64,000 nucleotides of DNA from Lolium rigidum (Eukaryota; Streptophyta; Magnoliopsida; Poales; Poaceae): contig NC_061510.1 in NCBI RefSeq assembly GCF_022539505.1, positions 282,346,715 through 282,410,714 of the forward strand. The letters are read 5' to 3'. The position numbers and the translations under genes were made by a program. How positions within the stretch are numbered: position 1 is the stretch's first letter; every line of letters starts with the position of its first letter. The notes under the pieces are model-generated. The model was not told the origin of the DNA. It was given only the letters and a program-made list of their open reading frames with translations, and made no database searches. This document shows positions 36,254 through 48,970 of the stretch, piece by piece.

Positions 36254-36930
36254 ATGATGTGTTTGAAGAGAGAATTAAAAAAACCCATGGAACTTTTTTT
36301 GCAAAATAGTTGTAGGAATGTTATTAGCATGAACTCTTTGAACACTATTATTTCTAATGCTATGGAAGAATTTAAGCTTGGGAAGCTGGTTGTGATATTT
36401 TTAGTCCCCCAAGTTTTGAGGAGAAAATTTTCTTTGATGATACTTTGCCTCCCATTTATGATGATTATAATGATAGTGGTCTTTTGGTGCCACCTACTAT
36501 GGAGGATAAAGTTTCTTATGATTATACCATGCCTGCAATTTATGATGATTACAATAATGGTTGTGATAGTTTTACTCCCACTATTACTAATAAAATTGAT
36601 TATGCTTATGTGGAGAGTAATGATACTTTTATGCATGTGAATAAGAATGCTTTATGTGATAGTTATATTGTTGAGTTTGTTCATGATGCTATTGGAAATT
36701 ATTATGAGAGAGGAAAATATGGTTGTAGAAATTTTCATGGTACTAAAACACCTCTCTACATGCTGAAAATTTTGAAGTTACTCGTGTTTTATCTTCCAAT
36801 GCTTGTCACTTTGATCTTCATGAATTTATTTGTGTACAAGATTGCTATGCATAGGAAGCGGGGTAGGCTTAAATTTGTTTCATACTTGCTTTTTGATGTT
36901 CTCTTTGCTTCAACTCTCATCCTTATGTGA
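36254..36930 (+). other. Decayed open stretch in the gypsy-like element
   Basis: Codons 36445-36930 give about 161 residues with repeats of a P(P/A)IYDDYN motif and a hydrophobic segment near the end (LLVFYLPMLVTLIFMNLFV). I do not recognise a gag, pol or env family. It may be the remnant of a structural or envelope-like frame, or a non-coding filler. No catalytic motif is visible. Confidence 0.35.
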
Positions 36931-39434
36931 GCATCATTAAAATTACTGAGCCCATCTTAATGGCTATAAAGAAAGCACTTCTTGGGAGATAACCCATGTT
37001 TTTATTTTGCTACTGTTTTGTTGTGTCTTGGAAGTTGTTACTACTGTAGAAACCTCTTCTTATCTTTATTTTATTGCATTGTTATGCCAAGTAAAGTCTT
37101 TGATAGTAAGGTTGATACTAGATTTGGATTTCTGCGCAGAAACAGATTTCTAGCTATCACGAATTTGAGTAGATCTCTCTGTAGGAGAGTCTAAAAAATC
37201 TGAGAAAATTCATGAGTAATCCTCAGATATGTATGCAACTTTCATTCAATTTGAGCTTTTTCATCTGATCAAGTTAAGTGACTCGAAAAAATTCGTCTTT
37301 ACGGACTATTCTGTTTTGACAGATTCTGCCTTTTATTTCGCATTGCCTCTTTTACTGTGTTTGAGTGGATTTCTTTGCTCCATTAAATTTCAGTAACCTT
37401 GGGTAATGTCCAGAAGTGTTGGGAATGATTGTGTCCTTGCTGAACATGTGAATTTTTGATTATGCACTAACCCTCTAATGAGATTGTTTTGAGTTTGGTG
37501 TGAAGGAAGTTTTCAAGGGTCAAGAGAGGAGGATGATATAATGTGATCAAGAAGAGTGAAAAGTCTAAGCTTGGGGATGCCCCCGTGGTTCATCCCTGCA
37601 TATTTCAAGAAGACTCAAGCATCTAAGCTTGGGGATGCCCAAGGCATCCCCTTCTTCATCAACAACTTATCAGGTCACCTCTAGTGAAACTATATTTTTA
37701 TTCCGTCACATCTTATGTGCTTTACTTGGAGCGTCTGTGTGTTTTTATTTTCGTTTTGTTATCTTAGTTCTCTGAATAAATCTGATCCTATCATTCTTGT
37801 GTGGGAGAGAGACACGCTCCGCTTTTTCATTTGAACACTTGTGTTCTTCGTTTTACTTTTAATGTTCATGGCAAAAGTTGAAAGCTGCTGCACTTATTGC
37901 TATTTGGTTGAAAACAGAAAATGCTTCATGTGGTAGTTGGTATATTGTCTTGAATAATTTGATACTTGGCAATTTTTTTGAGCTCTCAAGTAGATCATGT
38001 TTAAGCTCTTGCATCATGTAGTTTAAACCTATTAGTGGAGAACTACCGTAGAGCTTGTTGAAATTTGGTTTGCATGATTGGTCTCTCTAAGGTCTAGATA
38101 TTTTCTAGTAAAAGTGTTTGAGCAACAAGGAAGATAGTGTAGAGTCTTATAATGCTTGTAATATGTTCTTATTTAAGTTTTGCTGTACCGGTTTATACTT
38201 GTGTTTGCTTCAAACAACCTTGCTAGCCAAAGCCTTGTACTGAGAAGGAATGCTTCTCGTGCATCCAAAACCTTGAGCCAAAACTTATGCCATTTGTGTC
38301 CACCATAACTACCTACTATGTGCTATTTTTTCTGCCATTCCAAGTAAATACTTCATGTGCTACCTTTAAACAATTCAAAACTTTATTACTCCTTATTTGT
38401 GTCAATGTTTTATAGCTCATGAGGAAGTATGTGGTGTTTTATCTTTCAATCTTGTTGGGCAGACTTTCACCAATGGACTAGTGGCTTCATCCGCTTATCC
38501 AATAATTTTGCAAAAAGATCTGGCAACGGGGTTCCCAGCCCCAATTAATCAACTTTCATTAATAATTCTCTTCACATGTTTTGCCCTGATTCATCAGTAA
38601 GCAACTTAATTTTGCAAATAGACACTCCTCCATGGTATGTGAAATGTTGGAAGGCACCCGAGGATTCGGTTAGCCATGGCTTGTGAAAGCAAAAGGTTGG
38701 GAGGAGTGTCATCCATAAATAAAACTAAAGTACATGTGTAAACAAAAGAGAAGAGGGATGATCTACCTTGCTGGTAGAGATAACATCCTTCATGGGAGAT
38801 GCTCTTTGAAAGTCTGTTTGACAAGGGGGTTAGAGTGCCCACTACCATTCGTTGACAACAACAAACACCTCTCAAAACTTTATTTGTATTTTCTCTATAT
38901 GATTTCAAAACTTGAAAAGCTCTAGCACATGATTTAATCTCTGCTTGCCTCTGTGAAGGGTCTTTCTTTTACTTTATGTTGAGTCAGTTTACCTACTTCT
39001 TTCTATCTTAGAAGCAAACACTTGTGTCAACTGTGTGCATTGATTCTTACATGCTTGCTTATTGCACTCATCATATTACTTTGTGTTGACAATTATCCAT
39101 GAGATATACATGTTGAAGTTGAAAGCAACTTCTGAAACTTAAATCTTCCTTAGTGTTGCTTCCAAACCTTCTATTAAGAATCTATTGCTTTATGAGTTAA
39201 CTCCTATGCATGTCTTATTGATGCTTGTCTTGAAAGTACTATTCATGAAAAGTCTTTGCTATATGATTCAATTGTTTAGTCATTATCTTTACCATTGCTT
39301 TGAATCACTTCATTCATCTCATATGCTTTACAATAGTATTGATCAAGATTATGATAGTAGCATGTCACTTCAGAAATTATCCTTGTTATCGTTTACCTAC
39401 TCGAGGGCGAGTAGGAACTAAGCTTGGGGATGTT

Positions 39435-40905
39435 TGATACGTCTCAAACGTATCTATAATTTCTTATGTTCCATACTAGTTTTATGACAATACTCACATG
39501 TTTTATATACACTTTATATCGTTTTTATGCATTAATTTTCCGTAACTAACCTAATAACAAGATGCCGAAGTGCCAGTTCCTGTTTTCTGCTGTTTTTGGT
39601 TTCAGAAATTCTACACAGGAAATATTCTCGGAATTGGACCCCATGAAGACGGAAGTCAATATTTTGCCGAGACGGACCCAGAGAGCCAGAGATGGGCCGG
39701 AGGGGGGCCAAGGGGCCCCCACACCATAGGGGGCGCGAGCCCAACCCTGGCCGCGCCGCCATGTGGTGAGGGCACCCCTGGCTCTACCGACATCGCCCTT
39801 CCACCTATATATTCCTCCGTCTCCGAAAACCCTAAAAGAATCGATGATATTCCACGAAGAGTTCCGTAGCCGCCGCCATCGCGAAGACAAGTTTCGGGGG
39901 ACAGAATCTCTGTTCCGGCACGCCACCGGGACGGGGAATTGCCCCCGGAGTCATCTCCATCGACACCACCGCCATCTTCATTGCCGTTGCTGTCTCCCAT
40001 GATGAGGAGGGAGTAGTTCTCCCCGAGGCTGAGGGCTCTACCGGTAGCTATGTGGTTCATCTCTCTCTCCCATGGTGTGATCTTTATGTGATCATGAGCT
40101 TTGTATCACTATTAATCTATGTGCTACTCTGGTGATGTTATTAAAGTAGTCTATTCCTCCTCCATGATGTAAAGTTGACAGTGTGTGCATCATGTGGTAC
40201 TTGGTGTAGGTTATGATTGTAATCTCTTGTAGATTATGAAGTTAACTATTACTATGATAGTATTGATGTGATCTATTCCCCCTTTCATAGCTATTGGTGA
40301 CAGTGTGTATGCTATGTTAGTACTCGGTCTAAATTGCAACGGTCTATTATGCACTCTAGAGGTTACTTTAATATGAACTCCGGACGTTGTGGAGCTTGTT
40401 TACTCCGGCTTGAGGTGTGCTTTGTAGCCCTACACAATGAATGGTGTTTGTTATCCAACAAGAGAGTGTTTAAAAGTAGCATTTATTTATTCGGTTATGT
40501 GAGCATTGTTGAGAGTGTCCACTAGTGAAAGTATGATCCCTAGGCCTTGTTTCTAAGCATTGAAACACCGTTTCCAACAAGTTACTGCTACATGTTCGCT
40601 TGCTGCCATTTTTATTTCAGATTGCAATTACTACTTACAATCATCCATATTACTTGTATTTCACTATCTCTTCGCCGAACTAGTGCACCTATACATACGA
40701 CAAGTGTATTAGGTATGTTGGGGACACAAGAGACTTCTTGTATCTTAATTGCAGGGTTGCTTGAGAGGGATATCTTTGACCTCTACCTCCCTGAGTTCGA
40801 TAAACCTTGGGTGATTCACTTAAGGGAAACTTGCTGCTGTTCTACAAAACTCTGCTCTTGGAGGTCCAACACTGTCTACAGGAATAGAAGCGTGCGTAGA
40901 CATCA
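39435..40905 (+). repeat. 3' LTR of the gypsy-like element
   Basis: 1471 bp, same ends as the 5' LTR. Differences are scattered single bases and a few 1-base indels. Confidence 0.9.
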
Positions 40906-40910
40906 GGTCT

Positions 40911-43774
40911 CTATTTATTGAGACCTAGCCGTCTCACCTTCCACCAACTGTAGCATTAAAAAATTCGCAGTGAACAGAAGCATCTAACGGACGCCTTGAG
41001 TTGTGCTCAAAAAAAAGGAGAGGAAGCAACCACTACAAGGGAGCGAACTATGCTAAAGTAAAGTGAAAAAATATCCAACATTTCTATTTAACTAGATAAT
41101 ATCCCGCGCGTTGCAGCGGAAATTTAAGCAAGCCTGATAGAAGTTTTGGCAAACTTTTGGAGTGTGATATAGTATAAAAATATACACATGGTGGATATAT
41201 GGAGAAATTTCTAACAATAATGCATTGATTCATACAAATTTGTTTTTATATTATTGATTCAACGCCTTATCTTTATCATATATTCTTATATGTATTATGT
41301 GAGATAACATATAAGCATTAATGTATCACATATTCTGATAGAGATGATAATGTCCTGCATGCTTTTGGTTTGCGTCATACTCTCATAGAATCCATCATTT
41401 ATGTTTAGATTTCTGACTGAGAATGAAGTGTTTTCCACTCCTGATAATTATTCACTCGAAACAAAGTTGTAAAATTGAGAGCAGATAGAAGTGGTTACAT
41501 TGTGAGAGCTTCCTAAGGCCAAAGAGTAATGATGGACCTCTGAGAAAATGTGCGGTTTGTGGAAAAGGATCCAAAGTGGGTTTCTCCATACAACAACTCA
41601 ATACATCAAGTTAACCCATGCCTCTAAAACCTGAATATTGTATGAGAACCGATTATGGCCATATTTGCACTTGTGTTATTCGTTGGTACAAATAGCATTA
41701 TAGCACTCCAAGGTCCAACACCTGCAAAAAAAAGTACGAAAATAAGAGTCTGCTTATATCATTTCAAATGAAAAAACACGGAATATGTCGGCATGATATG
41801 TAGGCTAAAAGTGACACACATCACCCATCATTTAGCAAACACTGAAAGGATTACGAGCGAAATCGGTGATGCATGTTGCTTTTTTTTACTCACCCCATTA
41901 ACATATAGTTTCGGCGCAAAGGAATAAGATTAGAAATCCATCCGCAACTGAACCTGAGAAATAACACAGCCAATCATGGTAAAACATTTTCAATGAAAAG
42001 GCAGCTACCCGCTTTCCTTCTCAAGATAAGAAAAAGTAACTGAAACACCATAGTTTTGAGAGAACTGCCAAAAGAAACGTACACATTTGTAAATGAGGGA
42101 TAAAATGACCAACTGAAACTTGTAGAAACCGATCTTTTACCTGAATATGTGAACTTTGATTTTGATCTGAAATCAAAGTAGGAACACATTGTATGATACA
42201 GAAGGAACTACCAGTAAAAATCAAGGAAGTTAGCTAGCTCATGTCATGATTAATGTTTAATGGCATATATAGAAAAGGGAAATTGAGTAACAAAATACTA
42301 CAAAAATACAAATGGAAGATATACTTACATATTGGAGCGGCAGCTACATGCTTGTCATATATACACAACTTGGGATGGTATATTCTTATATGTAAACGCG
42401 ATCTAGCGGGAACTACAAATCACACACACACATATGTAACTCAATTTTTCTGGAGGATAAAGGTGGCCTTTGCGCACAGGCTGATCTGTTTCAGGTGTTG
42501 ACACCCAATATTAAGAGAAGAAGGGCCACAAACACAGGCCCTGGGCATACATACAACCAAACGACATTATGAAGATGGCGGCCGCTGCAGTGTCAACCGG
42601 CACTCAGCCCCCAGCTGAACCATAACCGGAGCTTGTGGATGGCAAATGATAGAGAGGGTCAGCAAGAGCAGCATGCGGCTTGCGGAGAAACATGTATTTT
42701 GGAGGCGAATCAATAGAGTTCATGGTGTATGAGAAGGACCTGTTGAGAGGTCGCTAATAAAGGGAAATCGTGATCAGCTGCTATAAAGGCTAAGGTTAAT
42801 CATGGGATCGGTTACTACTGATTGGAGATGAAAAGGCAGAGTTAAATCGTCTCTTGATTTGTTGCTTGGGCAGGAGACAAAAAGGAATCGGAAATAAAGA
42901 GAAAATTAATGACGTTTGCATGCTGAACGGTTTACATCTACCTTTTATCCCATCAAACATTTTTTGCATGCAGCCACCGTATCGATTTATTTCTTGCCTG
43001 CTGTTATAAAAGGAGTAGCTGAACGGGAAGAAGTGCATCTGAGTGATGCATATTTATTCCTAGTGCCACCAAAACTAATTCCAAATGGGATAGTATGATG
43101 TGGAAAATTAGATGATGTGCAGGCTTGATGAGGTGGAGTGCTTGCATGTGCAGGAAAATGAGATCACCTATTAAGAATAGAAAGATAAGCTAATAAAAAA
43201 TAAAAAAGAGGACGTACAGAAAGAAAATGTCTCTAATGCCCAGTGTCGGTAAATACATTCGTCCAGCGTTGGTAACTACATACAGTCACGCTCGATAGAT
43301 AGCTATTACAAACTAAAAGTATGAGTACTGATGCCTTACGAAAAAGAGAACCATTTGATCTGTCCAAACTATGGAAAAACCATTTAAAGAAAACCATTGT
43401 AAGAAAATAAAAAGAATAAAAAAATATAGACTAGATGCCGGCGTCATGAACAATGATAATATATTCATAACTGCTTGTAAAAAAAGACGGCAAGCTAGAC
43501 AGTCAGATGAAAAGGATACAAGTGAAGAACTTTAACCACTCATACTAAAAGAGATACCAAAAAACGGAAAAAAAAGGTTAAAAAAGAACATAGCATATCT
43601 TGCTGCAAACTTATTACATCATAGTGTCCAAGACAAAAAAATAACATCACTGAAGAGTAAAAAACATGTTAAGTCCTTGCTACCTACTTATTACATGACA
43701 AGTTTTTGAAACAAAAACAAAAGGGCACCAGATGACTAACGACACAAAAGCATAACTACACAGTCATAGATTGA
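40911..43774. other. Upstream region of the B3 gene, no gene seen
   Basis: AT-rich with short open frames only. Besides the Helitron-like end at 41091, there is a GC-richer patch at 42510-42760 containing GGCGGCCGC and scattered stops in all frames, which might be a gene relic. Nothing else is recognised. Confidence 0.45.
41091..41120 (-). mobile_element. Helitron-like 3' terminus
   Basis: Read on the minus strand: CCGCTGCAACGCGCGGG, eight bases, then CTAGT followed by T. A short GC-rich hairpin close to a terminal CTAG(T), inserted before T, is the classic Helitron 3' signature. The element body would extend rightward on the plus strand. I could not find a matching TC-type 5' end, so the extent is unknown. 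Confidence 0.5.
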
Positions 43775-44602
43775 CTAGAAAAGCACATAGAAATCATCAG
43801 TATGATGCTTCTTGTGGAAAGACAGTTTGCCCGTGTCATCTTGTTCATCCAACTGTTCGACAGTCTTCACATCGTAAAACTTGATCATTATGCCTCCAAT
43901 GAAGTAATGCCTCCTAGCAACAGCTTCAGCTTTCTCGAGCTTCTTGAACTTCATGTAAAAAGTTCCATTCTGGTCAATGGCAAACTTGAATTCAAAGTCT
44001 GGAGGGATGACTTCAAGTGCAAGTCCAATGGTTGAAGGTTGAACGAAGTACTTGACGATGACATTGAGAAGACCAGATTGCACTCCTTCAGATATACCCA
44101 GTAGACTCATGGTCGTCTCTGACATTCTTGTGTTGCAAAAACCATCAATGTTATCACCATGGCTAGAAAAACCAACAGGATAAGATAACTCAGTCATCAT
44201 TTCAACTGAGAGATGATCATATGAACAAGGAAAAGTCGACAGTGGTTTGTTCAGAGAGTAATCCTTGGAAACTGGCTTGTAGTGAAGCTCTTCTATCTTG
44301 ATGATCTTGATATGATAGTGATTCAGCATGTACTTAAATTCAGAAGCAGCTAGAAGAGTAGCTTTATCATCTGTCCCACTGGGCCTGATGAACACTTTGG
44401 TTTTGCTGCCCTGATTAACAGTGTACTGAAATTCCCTAGTGAGCAGCTTCTTTGCTAGTGCAATACAAATGAATATACCATCAAGCCGAGAATCCATCAC
44501 ACGGAAAAGGTAAAGATCATGCACTTTTCCAGGATACTCTCCAAGCCTACTCATAACATGATGAGTAACTGATGGCCTCCTCATCTTAGTGATGTACGAC
44601 AT
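43775..44602 (-). CDS. Unrecognised protein, paralogue 2
   Basis: A 275-residue open frame starting at ATG 44602, just after a good acceptor (TTTTTTACCAG|GG, exon start 44605), so a leader exon probably lies upstream. It aligns with paralogue 1 (45035-45899) along its length: a SRLGEYPGKVHDLYLF block, the (V)NQGSKTKVFIRP region, the strongly conserved MSETTMSLLGISEGVQSGLL stretch near residue 165, then FYMKFKKLEKAEA and the HYFIGGIMIKFYDVKTVEQL tail. There is no signal peptide, membrane segment or known catalytic motif. It is basic near the C-terminus. I do not recognise the family. Conservation of frame between two diverged copies argues it is or was coding. Confidence 0.65.
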   Translation of the reverse strand: MSYITKMRRPSVTHHVMSRLGEYPGKVHDLYLFRVMDSRLDGIFICIALAKKLLTREFQYTVNQGSKTKVFIRPSGTDDKATLLAASEFKYMLNHYHIKIIKIEELHYKPVSKDYSLNKPLSTFPCSYDHLSVEMMTELSYPVGFSSHGDNIDGFCNTRMSETTMSLLGISEGVQSGLLNVIVKYFVQPSTIGLALEVIPPDFEFKFAIDQNGTFYMKFKKLEKAEAVARRHYFIGGIMIKFYDVKTVEQLDEQDDTGKLSFHKKHHTDDFYVLF

Positions 44603-45034
44603 ACCCTGGTAAAAAAGAACAGAAAACAAAATGATAGGTTAAAACAAAAGAAGATATTGTATGTTAGACAATTATAAAACAAAAATTTCAGTGTACGAGA
44701 AAAAGAAAATCACAATTTAAAATTCATGAACGAATAAACAAAAAAGACAGAAAAGGAAGTAACACTCAGATTTGTCACACATGTGCATAAAAAAATGGCA
44801 GCACACACACATCACCAGCACAGACTTACATAATACAAAAATAGCATCCATACACACGACGAAAAGCAGCATTAAAAAAAGGGTTCATCAAACCACCTAG
44901 ACACAAAAAAGGATAGAGTAGACAAATCAAACATCAAGGGCTTAAAGCCTTGATACAAAAAGCACCACATTAGATAGACTTCATACTGTGCTTCTAAAAA
45001 ACACTTAGGAAAAAGCACTATATCCTCTATCAAA

Positions 45035-45899
45035 TCAAACAGACTGGAAGTGTTCTTCGAAATGGTCTTCATTCTTGAGCCTACTGTATACTGGACATTT
45101 CCTGCCAATATCTTCCATGAATGAACACTTCTTGACAGTCTTGACTAAGTAGAACTTGATCATGAATCTATCAACAAAGTAGTGGCTCTTGGTCATCACC
45201 TCAGCCAACATTGGGATCTTGAACTTCATGTAAAGCTTGGAGTTGTATTCAACAGCAAACTTGACAAGGTCTGGGGATTGCACAACAGAGTACGCATGGG
45301 CAATGTACTTAGGTGAAAGCAGATATTTTAGGTTCACTCTAACTAGACCCTCTTGAGAACCCTCAGAAACACCAAGAATCTTCATCGTGGTGTCCGTCAT
45401 TCTGATGTTCTCCTCAGAATCCATGTCAAGGCTTACATCAGAGTACCCAGCAGGATAACCTAGAAGCTTCTGTTGAGTAATACTACGATTCTCCATGCTG
45501 GCTGAAAAGGTCTTGGCTGGTTCCTTGAGGAAAATGTCTTCATCTTCTGGAAGTGTTTCAAGGAAGCTAACCTTGCAAAACTTCACGCGAGCTTCATCAA
45601 ACTTAAAGGTTAAAGGAAGCACATCGTGAAGCTTCGCAGACGCAATAGGGGTCGTGCACCTAACAAAGACTTCACACTGGCGGCTTTGATTAACTATGAA
45701 ATCAAACTCTGTGCCGACCAGCTTGTTGATGAAATGGAGACACTTGAAGACTCCAACAGGCTCAAAACAGGAAAGGTTCTTGACAAGAAACAGATTGGTA
45801 ACTGGGCCAGCAGTAAGTCCTAGTTTACTAAGAAGGAACTTAGACACCTGAACCCTAGTCTCTTCAGTCACAGAAGTAGAGATACTGAATTTCACTCGC
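45035..45899 (-). CDS. Unrecognised protein, paralogue 1
   Basis: The last coding exon begins at an acceptor (ATTTTTAG|GCGAG, start 45899) with one base completing a codon from an upstream exon, so the start codon lies elsewhere and was not found. 287 residues follow to a stop at 45035. It is collinear with paralogue 2 at roughly one-third identity: FLLSKLGLTAGPVTNLFLV, FDFIVNQSRQCEVFVR, LLGYPAGYSD, RMTDTTMKILGVSEGSQEGL, LYMKFK and HYFVDRFMIKFYLVKTVKK. The frame is uninterrupted. The region upstream (46070-47075) is the same leader/promoter module found at the exonuclease gene, although the proteins are unrelated. Function unknown. Confidence 0.65.
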
Positions 45900-45959
45900 C
45901 TAAAAATATACAAAAGCACTAATCAAAATATATAAAAAATGTTGAAAACTGAAAGTGAA

Positions 45960-47075
45960 AGACACCAACGAGCAGTAGATAGAAGCACCTTGATAACTAC
46001 AAAATAGGAATGTTGATAACTACTATGATATCTACTGTTATGCTAACAGACTACCAGCTGTCTACACGCAAATGTTACAATTATATTGCATCACATTTGT
46101 TGGCTTCGTGGTACAAGTTGATGCGTAATAAAAAGCATAAACATAAAAGATAGTTAATCTAGAAAAAATGGCATACATATACATAAAAAAACCAAAAAAG
46201 AAGGACCAGACAAACCAGAGATGCAATCGATAAACTATATACAACAAAAGTTCATAGTTAGTCTACAAAAACCTATGATAACTGTTGTTCGTCTCATAAT
46301 AAAAGAAACTGATGGTGAAGAACATAAAACAAAAAAGCAGTATACAAAAGCACCTTGATGACTACAATGTATAACTGTTGATAACTACCATCATATCTAC
46401 TTTCCTACTGACACATAACCTGGATTCCAGACCCAAAGATTACAAAATATATTGGATCCAATTTGTTGGCTTACTGCCAGGAGGAAAATGCTTAAATGAA
46501 AACATGAACATAAGATAGTTAAATCTAGATAAAAGGTAATACAAATACATTAAAAAGGGGAAAAGTGCTCACCACCGAGGAACAACAGCAGATCTACACC
46601 AAAAAGGATGAATAGTAACAACCTCCAGATAGAAAACCCCCCCTTTTGTTCGCACTTACTGTTCACCTGCGAAATGAAGAATCTATCCGACATCAGATAG
46701 TCGATTCAAAGAAGAATGTATGAGAAGAAAGAGTACTTTCGGGTGAGATTCGAACAAAGACATCAAAAAATGTTCGAGTGGCAACTCAGATTCAAAGCAA
46801 CTAGAAACTTGAGAAATGCTTCAAAGCAACTAGACAGGAAATGTGAAAAAGAAAGTAAGAAGAAATATAGATCAAAAAGAGAGTTGATGGCGCAAGATTT
46901 CAGATTCAACCTACACCTGCGTTCTATCCACTTGCTCTCAACCGCCCCTCCCACTTCTCAGGTGAGAAGAACTGTAAATGTGAAACTGTAGGTGTGGGGC
47001 TCCGTCGGTTCCAGAACAGGAATACTTATAGAAGTTTTTAACTGGACTGGACCTGAAGAGACGGCCCAGAAACAA
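45960..47075 (-). promoter_or_regulatory. 5' flank, leader and introns of paralogue 1
   Basis: Homologous to 30815-31890. On the minus strand TATAAGTA (about 47027-47034) lies upstream of CCGTCGGTT-complement sequence and the GAGGGGCGGTTGAGAG block. A leader exon runs from CGCAG|GTGAACAG (about 46669) to CGGTG|GTGAGCAC (about 46572). Within it a ~370-bp unit is duplicated in tandem: CACCTTGAT(A/G)ACTACAA, TGTTGATAACTAC, TTGTTGGCTT and AACATAA(A)GATAGTTAA occur near 45988-46165 and 46351-46520. Confidence 0.55.
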
Positions 47076-47201
47076 AATAAGACTAGATAAAAAAGGAGTT
47101 TAATTACTGGGCCACGATGGGCCAAGCACAGTGCGAACCCCAAAAATCAGGTAAGAGGAATAAGTTGTGATTATTATTTGATAAACACAATGTTCTCACA
47201 C

Positions 47202-48970
47202 TGTAGGGATTCGTTGCATAGAAAACAAAAATTTTCCTACCGCGAGAACGCAATCCAAGCCAAGATGCAATCTAGAAGACGGGAGCAACGAGGGGATGAT
47301 CGAGACTCACCCTTGAAGATTTCCAAAGCCTACAAGATGAGGCTCTTGTTGCTGCGGTAGACGATCACTTGCCGCTTGCAAAAGCGCGTAGAAGATCTTG
47401 ATCACGGTGCCACAATCGGGCAGCACCTCCTTACTCGGTCACACGTTCGGTGTTGATGAAGACGACGTCCTTCTCCCCATTCCAGCGGGCAGCAGAAGTA
47501 GTAGATCCTCCTCGGAATCCCGGCAGCACGACGGCATGGTGGCGGTGGTGGTGGAGATCTCCAACAGAGCTTCGCCTAAGCTATGTGGGAGAGAGAGGTA
47601 GGAGGGAACCGCTAGGGTTTGGGAGAGGGGGCGCCGGCTAGGGCAGCCTTGAGGGGTGCGGCCATGGTGGTATTGATGTGGCCGGCCAGCCCCTCCCCTC
47701 CCCTCTTTATATAGGTGGAAGCCCCAAGGATTAGGTCAAAAGTCTCCGAATAAGACCCCAACATAAACCTTCCATATGACCAAACCTATGGGGAGTGGGA
47801 CTCCCCCCCTTTCCTTGGTGGGGTGGCCGGCCACCATGGGGAGGAGTCCACTTGGGACTCCTTCCCCCTTAGGCTGGCCAGCCAAGGTGGGTGGAGTCCC
47901 TCTGGGACTCCACCTTCCATCCTGATTTCTTCCAGACTCTTCTAGAACCTTCTAGAACCTTCTAGAGAAAATACCGGATCATTTTCAAACCTAGAAAATG
48001 ACTTCCTATATATGAATCTTATTCTCCGGACCATTCCGGAACTCCTCGTGATGTCCTGGATCACATCCCAGACTACGAACAAAACTTCGAGCTCCATTCC
48101 ATATTCCATATCTACTTAAACGACATCAAACCTTAAGTGTGTCACCCTACGGTTCGCGAACTATGTAGACATGGTTGAGACTTCTCTCCGACCAATAACC
48201 AATAGCGGGATACGGAGATCCATAATGGCTCCCACATATTCAACGATGACTTTAGTGATCGACTGGACCATTTACATACGATACCGATTCCCTTTGTCAC
48301 GCGATATTTTACTTGTCCGAGGTTTGATCATCGGTATCTCTATACCTCGTTCAACCTCATCTCATGACAAATACTCTTTACTCGTACCGTGGTATGTGGT
48401 CTCTTATGAACCATTCATATGCTTGCAAGCTATTAGACAACATTCCACCGAGAGGGCCCAGAGTATATCTATCCATCATCGGGATGGACAAATCCCACTG
48501 TTGATCCATATGCCTCAACTCATACTTTCCGGATACTTAATCCCACCTTTATAACCACCCATTTACGCAGTGGCATTTGATGTAATCAAAGTACCTTTCC
48601 GGTATAAGTGATTTACATGATCTCATGGTCGAAAGGACTAGGTAACTATGTATCGAAAGCTTATAGCAAATAACTTAATGACGTGATCATATGCTACGCT
48701 TAATTGGATGTGTCCATTACATCATTCATATAATGACATAACCTTGTTATTAATAACATCCAATGTTCATGATCACGAAACCATGATCATCTATTAATAA
48801 ACAAGCTAGTTATACAAGAGGCTTACTAGGGACTCTTTGTTGTTCACATAACACACATGTATCAATGTTTCGGTTAATACAATTATAGCATGGTATGTAA
48901 ACATTATCATAAACACAAAGATATATTATAATAACCTTTTTATTATTGCCTCTTGGGCATATCTCCAACA
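47202..48970 (-). repeat. 3' LTR of the coding-defective copia
   Basis: 1769 bp; reads TGTTGGAGATATGCCC on the minus strand at 48970. A minus-strand TATA box (complement of TTTATATAGG) lies near 47704-47713. Its length is identical to the other LTR, with a few compensating small indels. Confidence 0.92.

Larger units (their letters stand above)
34553..40905 (+). mobile_element. Complete non-autonomous gypsy-like LTR element, 6353 bp
   Basis: Two LTRs (34553-36025 and 39435-40905) start TGATACGTCTCAAACG and end GTAGACATCA. They are flanked by the perfect 5-bp duplication GGTCT (34548-34552 and 40906-40910). A primer-binding site matching the 3' end of plant tRNA-Asp lies just inside the left LTR. 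A polypurine tract AAGCTTGGGGATG precedes the right LTR. The 3.4-kb interior holds no gag-pol; only a decayed AT-rich open stretch (36254-36930) is seen. The LTRs differ at roughly 30 sites by eye (about 2 percent). Such elements must use enzymes from an autonomous relative. It separates the B3 leader from its upstream sequence. Confidence 0.9.

Noticed and set aside
45035..45919. Starting paralogue 1 at the upstream GTG (45919)
   Set aside because: That codon lies in the intron just before a good acceptor (ATTTTTAG). Plant nuclear genes rarely start at GTG, and paralogue alignment begins after the acceptor.
47398..47641. Short frames in the right-hand copia LTRs (also 54188-54506) as genes
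   Set aside because: They are the same LTR segment present twice, opposite in sense to the element.
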